A DNA stretch of 64,000 nt from the NCBI GenBank assembly GCA_964346475.1, contig CAYFUM010000002.1, positions 29,140 through 93,139 of the forward strand, given 5' to 3'. Below, piece after piece: positions 16,712 to 25,048 of the stretch. Within the stretch, counting starts at the first letter, position 1; each line of letters begins with the position of its first letter. Origin of the DNA: DTU036 sp964346475 (GTDB taxonomy: Bacteria > Bacillota > Clostridia > Peptostreptococcales > Acidaminobacteraceae). The translations under genes and the position numbers were made by a program. The notes under the pieces are model-generated. The model saw nothing but the letters and a program-made list of their open reading frames with translations. It had not been told where the DNA came from and did no database searches.

Positions 16712-18409
16712 CTAAACCTCCAAAATAAACACAAGAATCATGGGCCTTCTCTTAGTTTTATTGTAGAAAAAGCGGCTTAAATTCTTTCTGGTGCTATTTT
16801 TTATCTGCGACCAGTCACTTCTAGTTGCACTACTCATGGAACCTATTTCACTAGTCACCACTGCCTTAGCTTCGTCTATTAGATCCGTTGACTCCTTCAT
16901 ATAGATGAAGCCCCTGGATATAATATCGGGTTCCCTGATTAGTTTTCCATTATCAGAGTCAATGGTTAAAAGGACCATTAATAAACCATCCTCTGAAAGT
17001 TGTTTTCTATCCCTTAGTACTGCAGTTCCAACATCACCGACAATTGCCCCATCGATGAGAATCCTGCCTGCTGGAACCTTCTGTCCTGTTTTTAATCTAC
17101 CGCCATTTAACTCTATTACATGGCCATTTTCTGCAAGTATTACATCCTTGGGACTCATGCCCATGTTGATTGCTAGGTCAGCATGGTGTTTTAACATAGA
17201 GTACTCGCCGTGGACTGGCATAAAATACCTGGGCTTTGTTAGAGCCAGCATAAGTTTTAGTTCTTCTCTTCTAGCGTGGCCACTGACATGGACGTCATAG
17301 AGCTCTTGATAGATTACCTTTACCCCCATTTCAAAGAGTCTATTGATTACATTGCTTACACTTCTCTCATTACCTGGAATTGGTGAAGAAGAAAGTATAA
17401 CCATGTCTCCCTTTTTAATTTGAATTTGGGAATGGGTATTATCAGCCATCCTGGTGAGGGCTGCCATAGGTTCACCCTGGCTACCCGTAGACATAATGGC
17501 TATCTCATTATCCGGATATTTATTTACATCTGCAATATCAATAATATCCTCCTTGGGGATATTAAGATAACCTAAATCCATGGCTATTTTTGTAATAGTG
17601 TGCATACTTCTTCCAGTGAAGGCGACCTTCCTGTTATTTAGTCTAGCCGCATTACAGACCTGCTGGATCCTCTGGACATTGGATGCAAAGCTTGCAACAA
17701 AGATTCTAGAGTCAGCCCCTCTAAAGAGCTTATCAAAGTTGGAACCAACAGTTGACTCACTCATGGTATAGCCCTCCCTCTCAACGTTGGTTGAGTCACT
17801 AAGAAGGAGGTCTATCCCTTCATTACCCAGAGCTCCAAAACGGGCAAGGTCAATTGCAGGGCAGCCAACAGGTGTAAAATCCACCTTAAAGTCCCCAGTT
17901 ATAAGGACCTTGGCTGCAGGTGTCTTTATAAGAAGGGACACTGAATCGGGAATAGAGTGATTGACATGGATCATCTCTACATTAAAGGGCCCAATGTCAA
18001 AGACATCTCCAGCCTTTTTTTCATGTAGGATAACATTGGGTTTACCGTGTTCTTTTATCTTGTGTTGTATTAGTCCCTTAGTAAAGGGAGTAACATAGAG
18101 GGGCAAGGATAATTTATCAAGTAGATAGGGCACAGCACCTATGTGGTCTTCATGGCCGTGGGTGAAGACTGCTCCTCTGATTTTTTTTGCATTATTTTCC
18201 AGATAACTTAAATCTGGAATTACAACATCCACTCCTAAAAGGTCCTCTTCAGGAAACATTATTCCGGCGTCTACAATGATTATGTCATCACCGTATTCAA
18301 AAACCGTCATATTTTTGCCTATTTCCTTAAGGCCTCCCAGGGGTATCACCTTCAGTGAATGATTAATTTTCTTTTTTTTATTCTGTCTTTTATTTTTTTG
18401 CTTACTCAT
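16712..18409 (-). CDS. rnj: Ribonuclease J
   Basis: A 565-residue beta-CASP metallo-beta-lactamase nuclease that degrades and matures RNA with 5'-exo and endo activity. The zinc motif FTHGHEDHIGAVPYLL is near residue 80, and the beta-CASP motif VHVSGHARREEL is at about residue 390. A basic, Lys-rich N-terminal tail (MSKQKNKRQNKKKK) precedes the domain. The ATG at 18409 overlaps the fur stop by eight bases; an upstream in-frame start inside fur is not needed. Whether it is J1 or J2 cannot be said. Confidence 0.93.
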   Translation of the reverse strand: MSKQKNKRQNKKKKINHSLKVIPLGGLKEIGKNMTVFEYGDDIIIVDAGIMFPEEDLLGVDVVIPDLSYLENNAKKIRGAVFTHGHEDHIGAVPYLLDKLSLPLYVTPFTKGLIQHKIKEHGKPNVILHEKKAGDVFDIGPFNVEMIHVNHSIPDSVSLLIKTPAAKVLITGDFKVDFTPVGCPAIDLARFGALGNEGIDLLLSDSTNVEREGYTMSESTVGSNFDKLFRGADSRIFVASFASNVQRIQQVCNAARLNNRKVAFTGRSMHTITKIAMDLGYLNIPKEDIIDIADVNKYPDNEIAIMSTGSQGEPMAALTRMADNTHSQIQIKKGDMVILSSSPIPGNERSVSNVINRLFEMGVKVIYQELYDVHVSGHARREELKLMLALTKPRYFMPVHGEYSMLKHHADLAINMGMSPKDVILAENGHVIELNGGRLKTGQKVPAGRILIDGAIVGDVGTAVLRDRKQLSEDGLLMVLLTIDSDNGKLIREPDIISRGFIYMKESTDLIDEAKAVVTSEIGSMSSATRSDWSQIKNSTRKNLSRFFYNKTKRRPMILVFILEV

Positions 18410-18842
18410 TTTTCTCCATTCTTTTTTTACACTGGCGGCAAACTCCATAGAAAATAAGGCTATGATCCTCTATCTTAAAATCATATTCTTGACTTAATTC
18501 TGCCTCCAGCTTATCTAAAAAATCCCCATGAACCTCTTCAACAGCTTTACAATAATTACAAATCAAATGATGGTGATGGTGGAGCGTTTGTTTCAACTCG
18601 TAGCGATCTAGTCCATCACCTATGTCGATCTTTGTAAGCAAATTCAGTCCTTCCAGCAGCCTAACATTTCTATAAACCGTTGCTTGGCTGATTAAGAAAC
18701 CTTCATTGTTAACCAGGTCATAGATTTCCTCAATAGTATGATGATCCTGGGTTTTCTCCAGTACCAAGGCTATTTTTTCTCTAGGCCTAGTTATCTTGTA
18801 ACCCTGTTCTTTTAATTTCTTTAATATGGGGGATTTATTCAT
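18402..18842 (-). CDS. fur: Fur family transcriptional regulator
   Basis: The 146-residue metalloregulator has an N-terminal winged helix (residues 1 to about 85, with QATVYRNVRLLEG as recognition helix) and a C-terminal dimerisation domain with a HHHHH run and two CxxC pairs (CNYC, CRQC) for structural zinc. Fur, Zur and PerR cannot be told apart safely; the His-rich linker and complete CxxC pairs fit Fur or PerR. It sits two bases after a His-rich DUF1292 gene. Confidence 0.85.
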   Translation of the reverse strand: MNKSPILKKLKEQGYKITRPREKIALVLEKTQDHHTIEEIYDLVNNEGFLISQATVYRNVRLLEGLNLLTKIDIGDGLDRYELKQTLHHHHHLICNYCKAVEEVHGDFLDKLEAELSQEYDFKIEDHSLIFYGVCRQCKKRMEKNE

Positions 18843-18843
18843 T

Positions 18844-19134
18844 TTATTCTAGTTCTTCGTAGAAGGCCTTGACTTCTTCAAACTCCTCTTCACTGGGTGT
18901 TATAAAGACATATTCGCCTTCTTCTTCGATGCTCTCAAATAGCAGACCCTCGTCATCCTCATCCAGAAGGACAGCATAGAGTTTGCCCTTGTATTCAAAC
19001 CACTCTTCTAGTCTAAATGTAACAACATTGCCTTCTTCGTCTATTAATTCTATTTCATCTATTTCATGAATATGATCGTGATCATGGTCATGGTCGTGGT
19101 CGTGGTCTATTTCTTCTAAATTAAAATCCTTCAT
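18844..19134 (-). CDS. DUF1292 protein with His-Asp repeat
   Basis: A 96-residue acidic protein. The C-terminal 70 residues match DUF1292 (IELIDEEGNVVTFRLEEWFE, then YAVLLDEDDEG). The N-terminus carries an alternating Asp-His run with seven His at residues 11-23, a likely metal-binding tail; many DUF1292 proteins lack it. The function is unknown. The ruvX-DUF1292-fur order is common in Clostridia. The small gaps (4 and 1 bases) suggest one transcript with fur. Confidence 0.8.
   Translation of the reverse strand: MKDFNLEEIDHDHDHDHDHDHIHEIDEIELIDEEGNVVTFRLEEWFEYKGKLYAVLLDEDDEGLLFESIEEEGEYVFITPSEEEFEEVKAFYEELE
19066..19107 (-). repeat. Tandem GAYCAY codons coding for (Asp-His)n
   Basis: Six near-identical six-base units encode Asp-His pairs in the DUF1292 gene. 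Third-base variation (C/T) shows the repeat is partly degenerate at DNA level, so selection for the peptide is more likely than recent slippage. Confidence 0.8.
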
Positions 19135-19138
19135 TTTA

Positions 19139-19576
19139 CTAGGCTCCTTTATTTTTTAAATAATCCTCTAATATAAGACTAGCTGCCAGTGAATCAATTA
19201 TTTCCCTTCTTTTTTTTCTGGAAACATCCTGGCCAATTAAAATCTCACTGGCTTGACTTGTTGTATTTCTCTCATCCCATAGTATAACTGGAGGTCTATT
19301 TTCCAGTCTATTCGTATATCTAATTTTCTTTTCCAAAGCCTTTTTAAAGGACAGAACCTTCAACATAGAGTCCCCCAGACTATCATCCATATTGTAGGGG
19401 GCACCAAGTACAATAAGTTCTATATCCTCTTTTGGAATAAGGTCTATGATTTCATCAATTATCTGTGAATTACTCCGCCTTCTTAAATAAGGCCGAGTAA
19501 AGGAGAATTTCTCCTCCCTATCAGATATTGCAACTCCTACCCTTTTTTCACCATAATCCAGTGCTAAAATTATCAT
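19139..19576 (-). CDS. ruvX: Pre-16S rRNA nuclease RuvX/YqgF
   Basis: A 145-residue RNase H-fold protein with catalytic Asp in LALDYGEKRVGVAISD and a second in WDERNTTSQA. YqgF in E. coli processes the 5' end of 16S rRNA; an older name is Holliday junction resolvase-like. It abuts the aldo/keto reductase gene by one base and precedes the DUF1292 gene. The ireB-ruvX-DUF1292 order is typical, with the reductase inserted here. Confidence 0.92.
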   Translation of the reverse strand: MIILALDYGEKRVGVAISDREEKFSFTRPYLRRRSNSQIIDEIIDLIPKEDIELIVLGAPYNMDDSLGDSMLKVLSFKKALEKKIRYTNRLENRPPVILWDERNTTSQASEILIGQDVSRKKRREIIDSLAASLILEDYLKNKGA

Positions 19577-20490
19577 TATATGACCTTGATATAAAAATCT
19601 TCACAGGTTTGAACACAGTAGCTGCATAGAACACAGCGAGTCTCATCCACCACAGCCCTTCCATCTATAAGACTGAGGGCGGCCTGCTGACACCTTGCAA
19701 CACATTTCCCACATCCAATACAGTAGGGATCGATAATCAGCCTTCGGCTTTTTTCTACAGACCTGCTGCTGATCTTGCCTTCCATGACAGCAGCTAGATT
19801 GGCATCTACTTCCTCCCTGGACTGCATTCCTATGGCAAGAGCGTCAATGGAATCGAGACCAAGCACATATTCTAGGGCTTCACCGTAATTTTTTAAGAGG
19901 TGACCTCCACCAAGGGCCTTCATTGCAAATATGAACTTGCCCTTTTTCTTAGCATAGACAAGTGCTTCTTCCATATCCTCTCTACTGCCACCTATTATTC
20001 CTAGGCCTGCCTTATTAATGATAGGATGAATCACCTCTATAAGGGGATGCTCAGCGCCAGCTAAAACGCCCTGCACATAGTGGGTACTCATGCCTAGATG
20101 GCGGATGAAACCCTTCTTTTTCATTTCTGAGAAATACTCCAGAGCCTCGCCATGGCCTCTAAGGGTATGCTCACTTTCCTGTTCATGGAGCATCAAAATA
20201 TCAACATAGTCTATCCCCATTCCCTCTAAGGCCTTTTCCAAGGATTCTTGGGCAGTTTTTTTGTCATAGGCATAGCACTTTGTTGAAACATAGATTTCTT
20301 CCCTTGGAAGCTCCCTGTTAAAAAATTCTTTAAAGAGGTGATAGGATTCGTAGATTTCAGCAGTATCAAAAAAGTTAATTCCCTTACTAAATGCATATTC
20401 CATAAGATCGGCAGCCCTTGCAGGAGAAAAATTCTGCTGCAAGGGACTTATTGTCAAGGCACCAAAGCAGAGCTTTGAGAGTCTATCCAT
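19576..20490 (-). CDS. Aldo/keto reductase with C-terminal 2[4Fe-4S] ferredoxin domain
   Basis: The 304-residue protein has an aldo/keto reductase barrel (FFDTAEIYESYHLF near residue 37; the catalytic Tyr and Asp are visible) fused to a bacterial ferredoxin module at the end (CIGCGKCVARC and CVLCSYCVQTC). Such flavin-free, Fe-S-linked reductases are frequent in anaerobes, but their substrates are mostly unknown. It lies between ireB and ruvX with overlaps of eight and one bases, so it is co-transcribed with housekeeping genes. Confidence 0.82.
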   Translation of the reverse strand: MDRLSKLCFGALTISPLQQNFSPARAADLMEYAFSKGINFFDTAEIYESYHLFKEFFNRELPREEIYVSTKCYAYDKKTAQESLEKALEGMGIDYVDILMLHEQESEHTLRGHGEALEYFSEMKKKGFIRHLGMSTHYVQGVLAGAEHPLIEVIHPIINKAGLGIIGGSREDMEEALVYAKKKGKFIFAMKALGGGHLLKNYGEALEYVLGLDSIDALAIGMQSREEVDANLAAVMEGKISSRSVEKSRRLIIDPYCIGCGKCVARCQQAALSLIDGRAVVDETRCVLCSYCVQTCEDFYIKVI

Positions 20491-20734
20491 TATTCTCTAG
20501 GAAGTTCTTTAGGAGAATCTCTAGAATTTCATCTCGATCGACCTGCTTTATTATTATCCGGGCATCATTATGGCTAGTAATATAGGTGGGGTCTCCAGAA
20601 ATTAAATAGCCAACCAACTGATTTACTGGATTATAACCCTTGTCCACCAGTGCTTTATAGACTTTATTTAATACTTCCCTTGTCGCCTGGCTCTTTAAAT
20701 CCTGGTTATTAAATCTTTGTGTATGGTTATTCAT
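20483..20734 (-). CDS. ireB: IreB family regulatory phosphoprotein
   Basis: An 83-residue protein of the DUF965/IreB family with the conserved core GYNPVNQLVGYLISGDPTYI and the ARIIIKQVDRDEILE tail. In Enterococcus faecalis IreB is phosphorylated on N-terminal threonines by the PASTA kinase IreK and tunes cell-wall stress resistance; a Thr is at residue 5 here. The kinase is not in the window. It follows alaS by eight bases, the usual arrangement. Confidence 0.92.
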   Translation of the reverse strand: MNNHTQRFNNQDLKSQATREVLNKVYKALVDKGYNPVNQLVGYLISGDPTYITSHNDARIIIKQVDRDEILEILLKNFLENNG

Positions 20735-20742
20735 AAGGCCTC

Positions 20743-23373
20743 CTAGTCTCTAGTCTTATAAATTAATTCCTCTATCTCCTCTATAACATCCTTCAATTTA
20801 TCTAAATCCTTGGCTCCTGCAGTAGCAAAGTGATCCCTTCCTCCACCGCCGCCACCAAGCATTTTAGCTATCTTAGAAATAGTCTTCCCTGCTTTATACC
20901 CCTTATTCCTAGCTTTATCACCAGAAGCTGCAACCATGGTTATTTTGCCATCCAGAGTTGAAAAAAGAAGCACAAAGGCCGACTGATCCTGGGATAGAAT
21001 CTGATCAGAAAGAGTCTTTAAACCATCCATAGCCTGGTCCTCAAAGACCTTGACATATAGGTGGATGCCATCTACTAGACGTCGGTCTGATACCATATCC
21101 TTTATTATATCACTTCCAACTCTATCCTTCAATTGTCGTATTTCTTTTTCTAAAGCTTTCTTATCCTCCTGCAGTTGGTGGATTCTCTTTGGTAGATCTT
21201 CCACGCTACTTTTAAAGAGATCCGCACTTTCTAAAAGTAATCTCTCCTGCTTTTTAACATAGTCTAAAGCTTTATTTCCAGTTAAGGCCTCTATCCTTCT
21301 TATACCCGAGGCTATTCCCCGTTCACCAAGTAAGACGAAGAGGCCAATCTGGGAGAGGTGGTCCACGTGGGTACCTCCACAGAGTTCAACTGAACTCCCC
21401 ATGGTGACGACCCTGACATGCTCATCATATTTTTCACTAAAGAGAGCTTTTGCGCCCTTTTTCTTAGCCTCTTCAAGCTCAGAGAAGCTCACATCGACAC
21501 TGTGATCCCTGAGGATATTGCTATTAACTATGCTCTCTATCTTCTCTAGTTGCTCCTGGGTAAGGGGTTCAAAATAGTTAAAATCAAAGCGCAGCCTGTT
21601 TTCATCCACTAGAGAGCCAGCCTGCTGGACACCCTCTCCTAGGACGCTTATAAGGGCTTCGTGGAGTAGGTGGGTAGCACTGTGATTTCTAGCAGTAGAA
21701 TCCCTTTGATCCCTATCTACTATCACCTCTATTAGGTCTCCCCTGCGTAGTTCCCCCCTTAGAGCATGAACCTGGTGTAGATAGAGTCCTTCATTTTTTT
21801 CCACGGTTTTTACATTTAGGAGGTTATGCTCACTTTCCATATACCCCCAGTCTCCTACCTGGCCTCCACCTGTGGCATAGAAGGTGGTCTTGTCCAGAAT
21901 TACAAGACCTGATTCACCTGCATCCATGCTAGTCCTAAGTTCATTATCAACAATAATCTCCAGGACCTGGGCATCTGTTTTAAGCTGACTATAACCTAAA
22001 AACTCAGTACTAGTTACCTTTGAAAGATATTTTTGGATATCATCTCGCCAGCCTATGCCATCCTTATCCAGCTGGGCCCGAGAGGTTTCCCTCTGTCTTG
22101 CCATGTGTTCATCAAAGCCTAGGACGTCCACATCATAGCCCTCTTCTTCCAAAATTTCCTGGGTTAAACTTAGAGGAAAGCCATAGGTGTCATATAATCT
22201 AAAAGCCCTCGCCCCATCCAGCTTTTTCTCACCCTCTTTTATCATTTCCTTGCTAATATCCTCTAAATAGAGCATACCCCTTCTCAGGGTCTGGTGAAAC
22301 TTTTCCTCTTCAAGATCTATCATATGAAGGATTGTATCCTCTCTATTTTCAAGCTCTGGATATCCTTCCTTATAAACTTCTATGCTTTTTTTAGTCAGTC
22401 TATGAAGCTGCCTATCCTCTTGACCTAACAGATAGAGTTGCAGGCTAGCCCTCCTGATGAGTTTTCTAAGTACATAGCCCCTGCCCTCATTGCTGGGAAC
22501 AACCCCATCGCTGACAAGAAACATCATACTCCTTACGTGGTCAGCAATTACTCGCATTCTCTGATTGGTCTGCTCATCGCTGGGATAGATCTTACCAGCT
22601 ATTTCTCCAATTAGAAGAAGAAGCTCCTGCATAAGATCAATCTCATAGACAGAATTCTTACCCTGCAAAACCATTGCTAGTCTTTCAAGACCCATGCCAG
22701 TATCGATGTTCTTGGTCTCCAGGAGGGCGTAGCTGCCATCTTCCTGTTTATCAAATTGAGTAAAGACATGGTTCCAAACCTCAATATACTGATCACAATC
22801 ACAGCCTGGCTTGTGGTCAGGGTCTCCACAACCATACTCCTCTCCCCTATCATAATAGATCTCAGAACAGGGGCCACAGGGACCTAGGCCTATTTCCCAG
22901 AAGTTATGTTCCTTACCCAGTTTAACTATCCGCTCTTCAGGAAAATTAAGATGATCTTTCCAAATGTAATAGGCCTCATCATCCTCTTCATAGACACTGG
23001 CCCAAAGTTTTTCCCTAGGTATATTCATTTTCTCTGTGAGAAATTCTAGCCCCCAGCTCAAACTCTCCTTTTTAAAATAATCACCAAAGGAGAAATTTCC
23101 TAGCATCTCAAAGAAGGTCAGGTGGCGAGCAGTTTTTCCAACCTCATCAATATCACCTACTCGGACACACTTCTGACAGGTGGCCATTCTCTTATTGGGA
23201 GGTTCCGCTTGACCAGTAAAATACTTTTTTAAAGGCGCCATTCCAGCACCTACTAGCAAAATACTGGGGTCATCCTCTGGAATTAAACTATAGCTGTTTA
23301 CAACCGTGTGATCCTTTGATTTGAAAAAATCAAGAAATTCCTTTCTAATCTCTGTGCTGGATTTTGCTTTCAT
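20743..23373 (-). CDS. alaS: Alanyl-tRNA synthetase
   Basis: A full-length 876-residue class II synthetase charging tRNA-Ala. The aminoacylation domain is N-terminal, followed by the editing domain with zinc ligands in NHSATHLLHEAL and ELCGGTHVDH, and the C-Ala domain ends with a glycine run and GRDHFATAG. A ribosome site AGGAGG lies ten bases upstream. The gene is preceded by a T-box leader, so its transcription should rise when uncharged tRNA-Ala accumulates. Confidence 0.97.
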   Translation of the reverse strand: MKAKSSTEIRKEFLDFFKSKDHTVVNSYSLIPEDDPSILLVGAGMAPLKKYFTGQAEPPNKRMATCQKCVRVGDIDEVGKTARHLTFFEMLGNFSFGDYFKKESLSWGLEFLTEKMNIPREKLWASVYEEDDEAYYIWKDHLNFPEERIVKLGKEHNFWEIGLGPCGPCSEIYYDRGEEYGCGDPDHKPGCDCDQYIEVWNHVFTQFDKQEDGSYALLETKNIDTGMGLERLAMVLQGKNSVYEIDLMQELLLLIGEIAGKIYPSDEQTNQRMRVIADHVRSMMFLVSDGVVPSNEGRGYVLRKLIRRASLQLYLLGQEDRQLHRLTKKSIEVYKEGYPELENREDTILHMIDLEEEKFHQTLRRGMLYLEDISKEMIKEGEKKLDGARAFRLYDTYGFPLSLTQEILEEEGYDVDVLGFDEHMARQRETSRAQLDKDGIGWRDDIQKYLSKVTSTEFLGYSQLKTDAQVLEIIVDNELRTSMDAGESGLVILDKTTFYATGGGQVGDWGYMESEHNLLNVKTVEKNEGLYLHQVHALRGELRRGDLIEVIVDRDQRDSTARNHSATHLLHEALISVLGEGVQQAGSLVDENRLRFDFNYFEPLTQEQLEKIESIVNSNILRDHSVDVSFSELEEAKKKGAKALFSEKYDEHVRVVTMGSSVELCGGTHVDHLSQIGLFVLLGERGIASGIRRIEALTGNKALDYVKKQERLLLESADLFKSSVEDLPKRIHQLQEDKKALEKEIRQLKDRVGSDIIKDMVSDRRLVDGIHLYVKVFEDQAMDGLKTLSDQILSQDQSAFVLLFSTLDGKITMVAASGDKARNKGYKAGKTISKIAKMLGGGGGGRDHFATAGAKDLDKLKDVIEEIEELIYKTRD

Positions 23374-23388
23374 CTTTTAATTTCCTCC

Positions 23389-23570
23389 TAAAAAAAAGAA
23401 GCCACTCAAAGGTAGGGACGCCTCGGCGCGGTACCACCCTACTTATCCCAAAAGGGATCACTCTGAGATGACTTTTTACTTGTTTTATTTCCTTTGATGA
23501 GAATTGGCGTGAATCTGCAGATTTCCACCCTGCTCTGCTCTCTATAAGACTCTAAATTCTCAGAAATTTA
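23389..23570 (-). promoter_or_regulatory. T-box leader of alaS
   Basis: The canonical T-box sequence AGGGTGGTACCGCG is at 23427-23440 on the minus strand. Before it is stem III (ATCCC/GGGAT, 23445-23458). Stem I is closed by GAGAATT (23555-23561) with AATTCTC (23499-23505), and a GCC alanine codon followed by A lies at 23506-23508 in the specifier position. After the T-box a GC-rich stretch and a run of eight T (23390-23397) form the terminator. The RNA reads tRNA-Ala charging and switches between terminator and antiterminator. Stem I spans only about 63 bases, which is short. Confidence 0.9.
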
Positions 23571-23575
23571 GCCAT

Positions 23576-23584
23576 ATTATAACA
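23576..23584 (-). promoter_or_regulatory. Extended -10 promoter of the alaS leader
   Basis: TGTTATAAT on the minus strand is an extended -10 element. It overlaps the stop codon of mnmA, and transcription would start just before T-box stem I. No clear -35 is seen. Confidence 0.6.
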
Positions 23585-24629
23585 CGGAATCTCTTATTGT
23601 GCTAGTTTTTTTAATAATTCCCCCACCATAAATGTAATCCCCCTTATATAGGACCAGGGACTGACCTGGGGTTGGTGCTCTTAGGGGTTCATCAAACTTT
23701 GCGTAAAGTAGATCTTCCTTGAGACGCTTTACCCTACAGCTATAAGCCTTTTGAGAATACCTAATCTTTCCCTTGAGTTCTACTTCTCCACCCTCCTTAA
23801 GATCTTCGTAGATAAAGTTTATATTATCTGCATAGACCTCATCAGTGAAAAGCTCGTCCTCGCTGCTTAATTGAACGGTTTTTGTACTAGCATCTATATC
23901 CTTTACATAGAGGGGGTGAGAGTAGCTAATTCCCAGGCCCCTTCTTTGACCAATGGTGTAGGCCTCTATACCTTTATGGTCTCCTAAATCCCTATCCTGG
24001 TGTTTAAATCGTCCCACGCTAAGGTTTGTTTTAGTCTTTAAAAAATCCAGATGATCTCCACTGGGAATAAAACATATATCCTGGCTATCCTTCTTCTCAT
24101 AATTAGGAAGGTCTATTTCTTCACCAATCCTTCTTACCTCTTCCTTTGTCAGATTAGCCAGAGGAAATAGAAGCCGTGATAGCTGGTCTTGTCTCAGCCT
24201 ATAGAGCATATAGCTCTGGTCCTTGCTAGAATCCAGACCCTGCCTGAGAAGAAACCTATCCCCTACTTCCAGCCTGCTGTAATGGCCAGTGGAGACATAC
24301 TGGGCTCCCAGCCTATCGGCCTCATCTATTAGAAGTTTGAACTTTACAGTCTCATTGCAGTTAACACAGGGATTTGGAGTCTCACCCCTTTTATAGGCCT
24401 CAATAAAGGGCCCTATAACCTTCTTTTCAAAATAATCCCTGGCCTCCAGGACTTTAAAGGGAATACCAAGATGTTGGCAGACCCTTCTGGCATCTTCTAT
24501 ACCCTCGACTGCATGTTCTTGTAAATAGAGATAGACCCCAAAAACCTCATAACCCTTGTCCAAAAGAAGATGAGCAGATACTGCCGAATCGACACCTCCG
24601 CTCACTCCTAAAACCACCCTAGTGTTCAT
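23577..24629 (-). CDS. mnmA: tRNA-specific 2-thiouridylase MnmA
   Basis: The 350-residue enzyme makes 2-thiouridine at U34 of Lys, Glu and Gln tRNAs, using sulfur from the desulfurase. The PP-loop GVSGGVDSAV is at the N-terminus, and the catalytic cysteines are in TPNPCVNCNE and SQDICFI. I use the ATG at 24629, which overlaps the iscU stop by 11 bases; starts further upstream are inside iscU. The direct link to iscS-iscU suggests this IscS supplies both clusters and tRNA sulfur. Confidence 0.94.
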   Translation of the reverse strand: MNTRVVLGVSGGVDSAVSAHLLLDKGYEVFGVYLYLQEHAVEGIEDARRVCQHLGIPFKVLEARDYFEKKVIGPFIEAYKRGETPNPCVNCNETVKFKLLIDEADRLGAQYVSTGHYSRLEVGDRFLLRQGLDSSKDQSYMLYRLRQDQLSRLLFPLANLTKEEVRRIGEEIDLPNYEKKDSQDICFIPSGDHLDFLKTKTNLSVGRFKHQDRDLGDHKGIEAYTIGQRRGLGISYSHPLYVKDIDASTKTVQLSSEDELFTDEVYADNINFIYEDLKEGGEVELKGKIRYSQKAYSCRVKRLKEDLLYAKFDEPLRAPTPGQSLVLYKGDYIYGGGIIKKTSTIRDSVL

Positions 24630-25047
24630 GTTCTTCATCGGGGTCAAAACCATCCAGTTCTGGAAAATGCTTGTTATTTCTATTGGCATAGTCCAGTATA
24701 GCCGCCTTTAAGGCCTGCTCTGCCAGTACTGAACAGTGGACCTTAATTGTGGGTAGACCACCCAGTTCAGTTAAAACATCTTTATTGGTAATCTTTAGAG
24801 CATCCTTAATAGACTTACCCTTTATAAGTTCGGTTGCTATGGAAGAGGAAGCCACAGCACTGCCACAGCCAAAGGTTTTAAACTTTATATCCTCTATTAT
24901 TTCATCTTCATTTATTTTAAGGCTCATCCTCATGATGTCACCACAACGAATATTGCCAACCTCTCCAACTCCATCGGGGTTTTCAATTTCGCCTACATTG
25001 CGGGGGTTCATAAAATGATCCATCACCTTGTCATTGTACATAGCCAT
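24619..25047 (-). CDS. iscU: Fe-S cluster scaffold protein IscU/NifU-like
   Basis: A 142-residue U-type scaffold with the three conserved cysteines C35 (RCGDIM), C61 (FGCGSA) and C105 (VHCSVL) and Asp37. It receives sulfur from IscS and assembles clusters. A short Asp/Glu/His-rich tail follows the domain. It is two bases from iscS. No hscA, hscB or fdx follow, as usual in Clostridia. Confidence 0.93.
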   Translation of the reverse strand: MAMYNDKVMDHFMNPRNVGEIENPDGVGEVGNIRCGDIMRMSLKINEDEIIEDIKFKTFGCGSAVASSSIATELIKGKSIKDALKITNKDVLTELGGLPTIKVHCSVLAEQALKAAILDYANRNNKHFPELDGFDPDEEHEH

Positions 25048-25048
25048 C

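Noticed and set aside
19066..19107. CRISPR or satellite repeat
   Set aside because: The six-base units are in frame inside a DUF1292 gene and code for Asp-His; there are no spacers.
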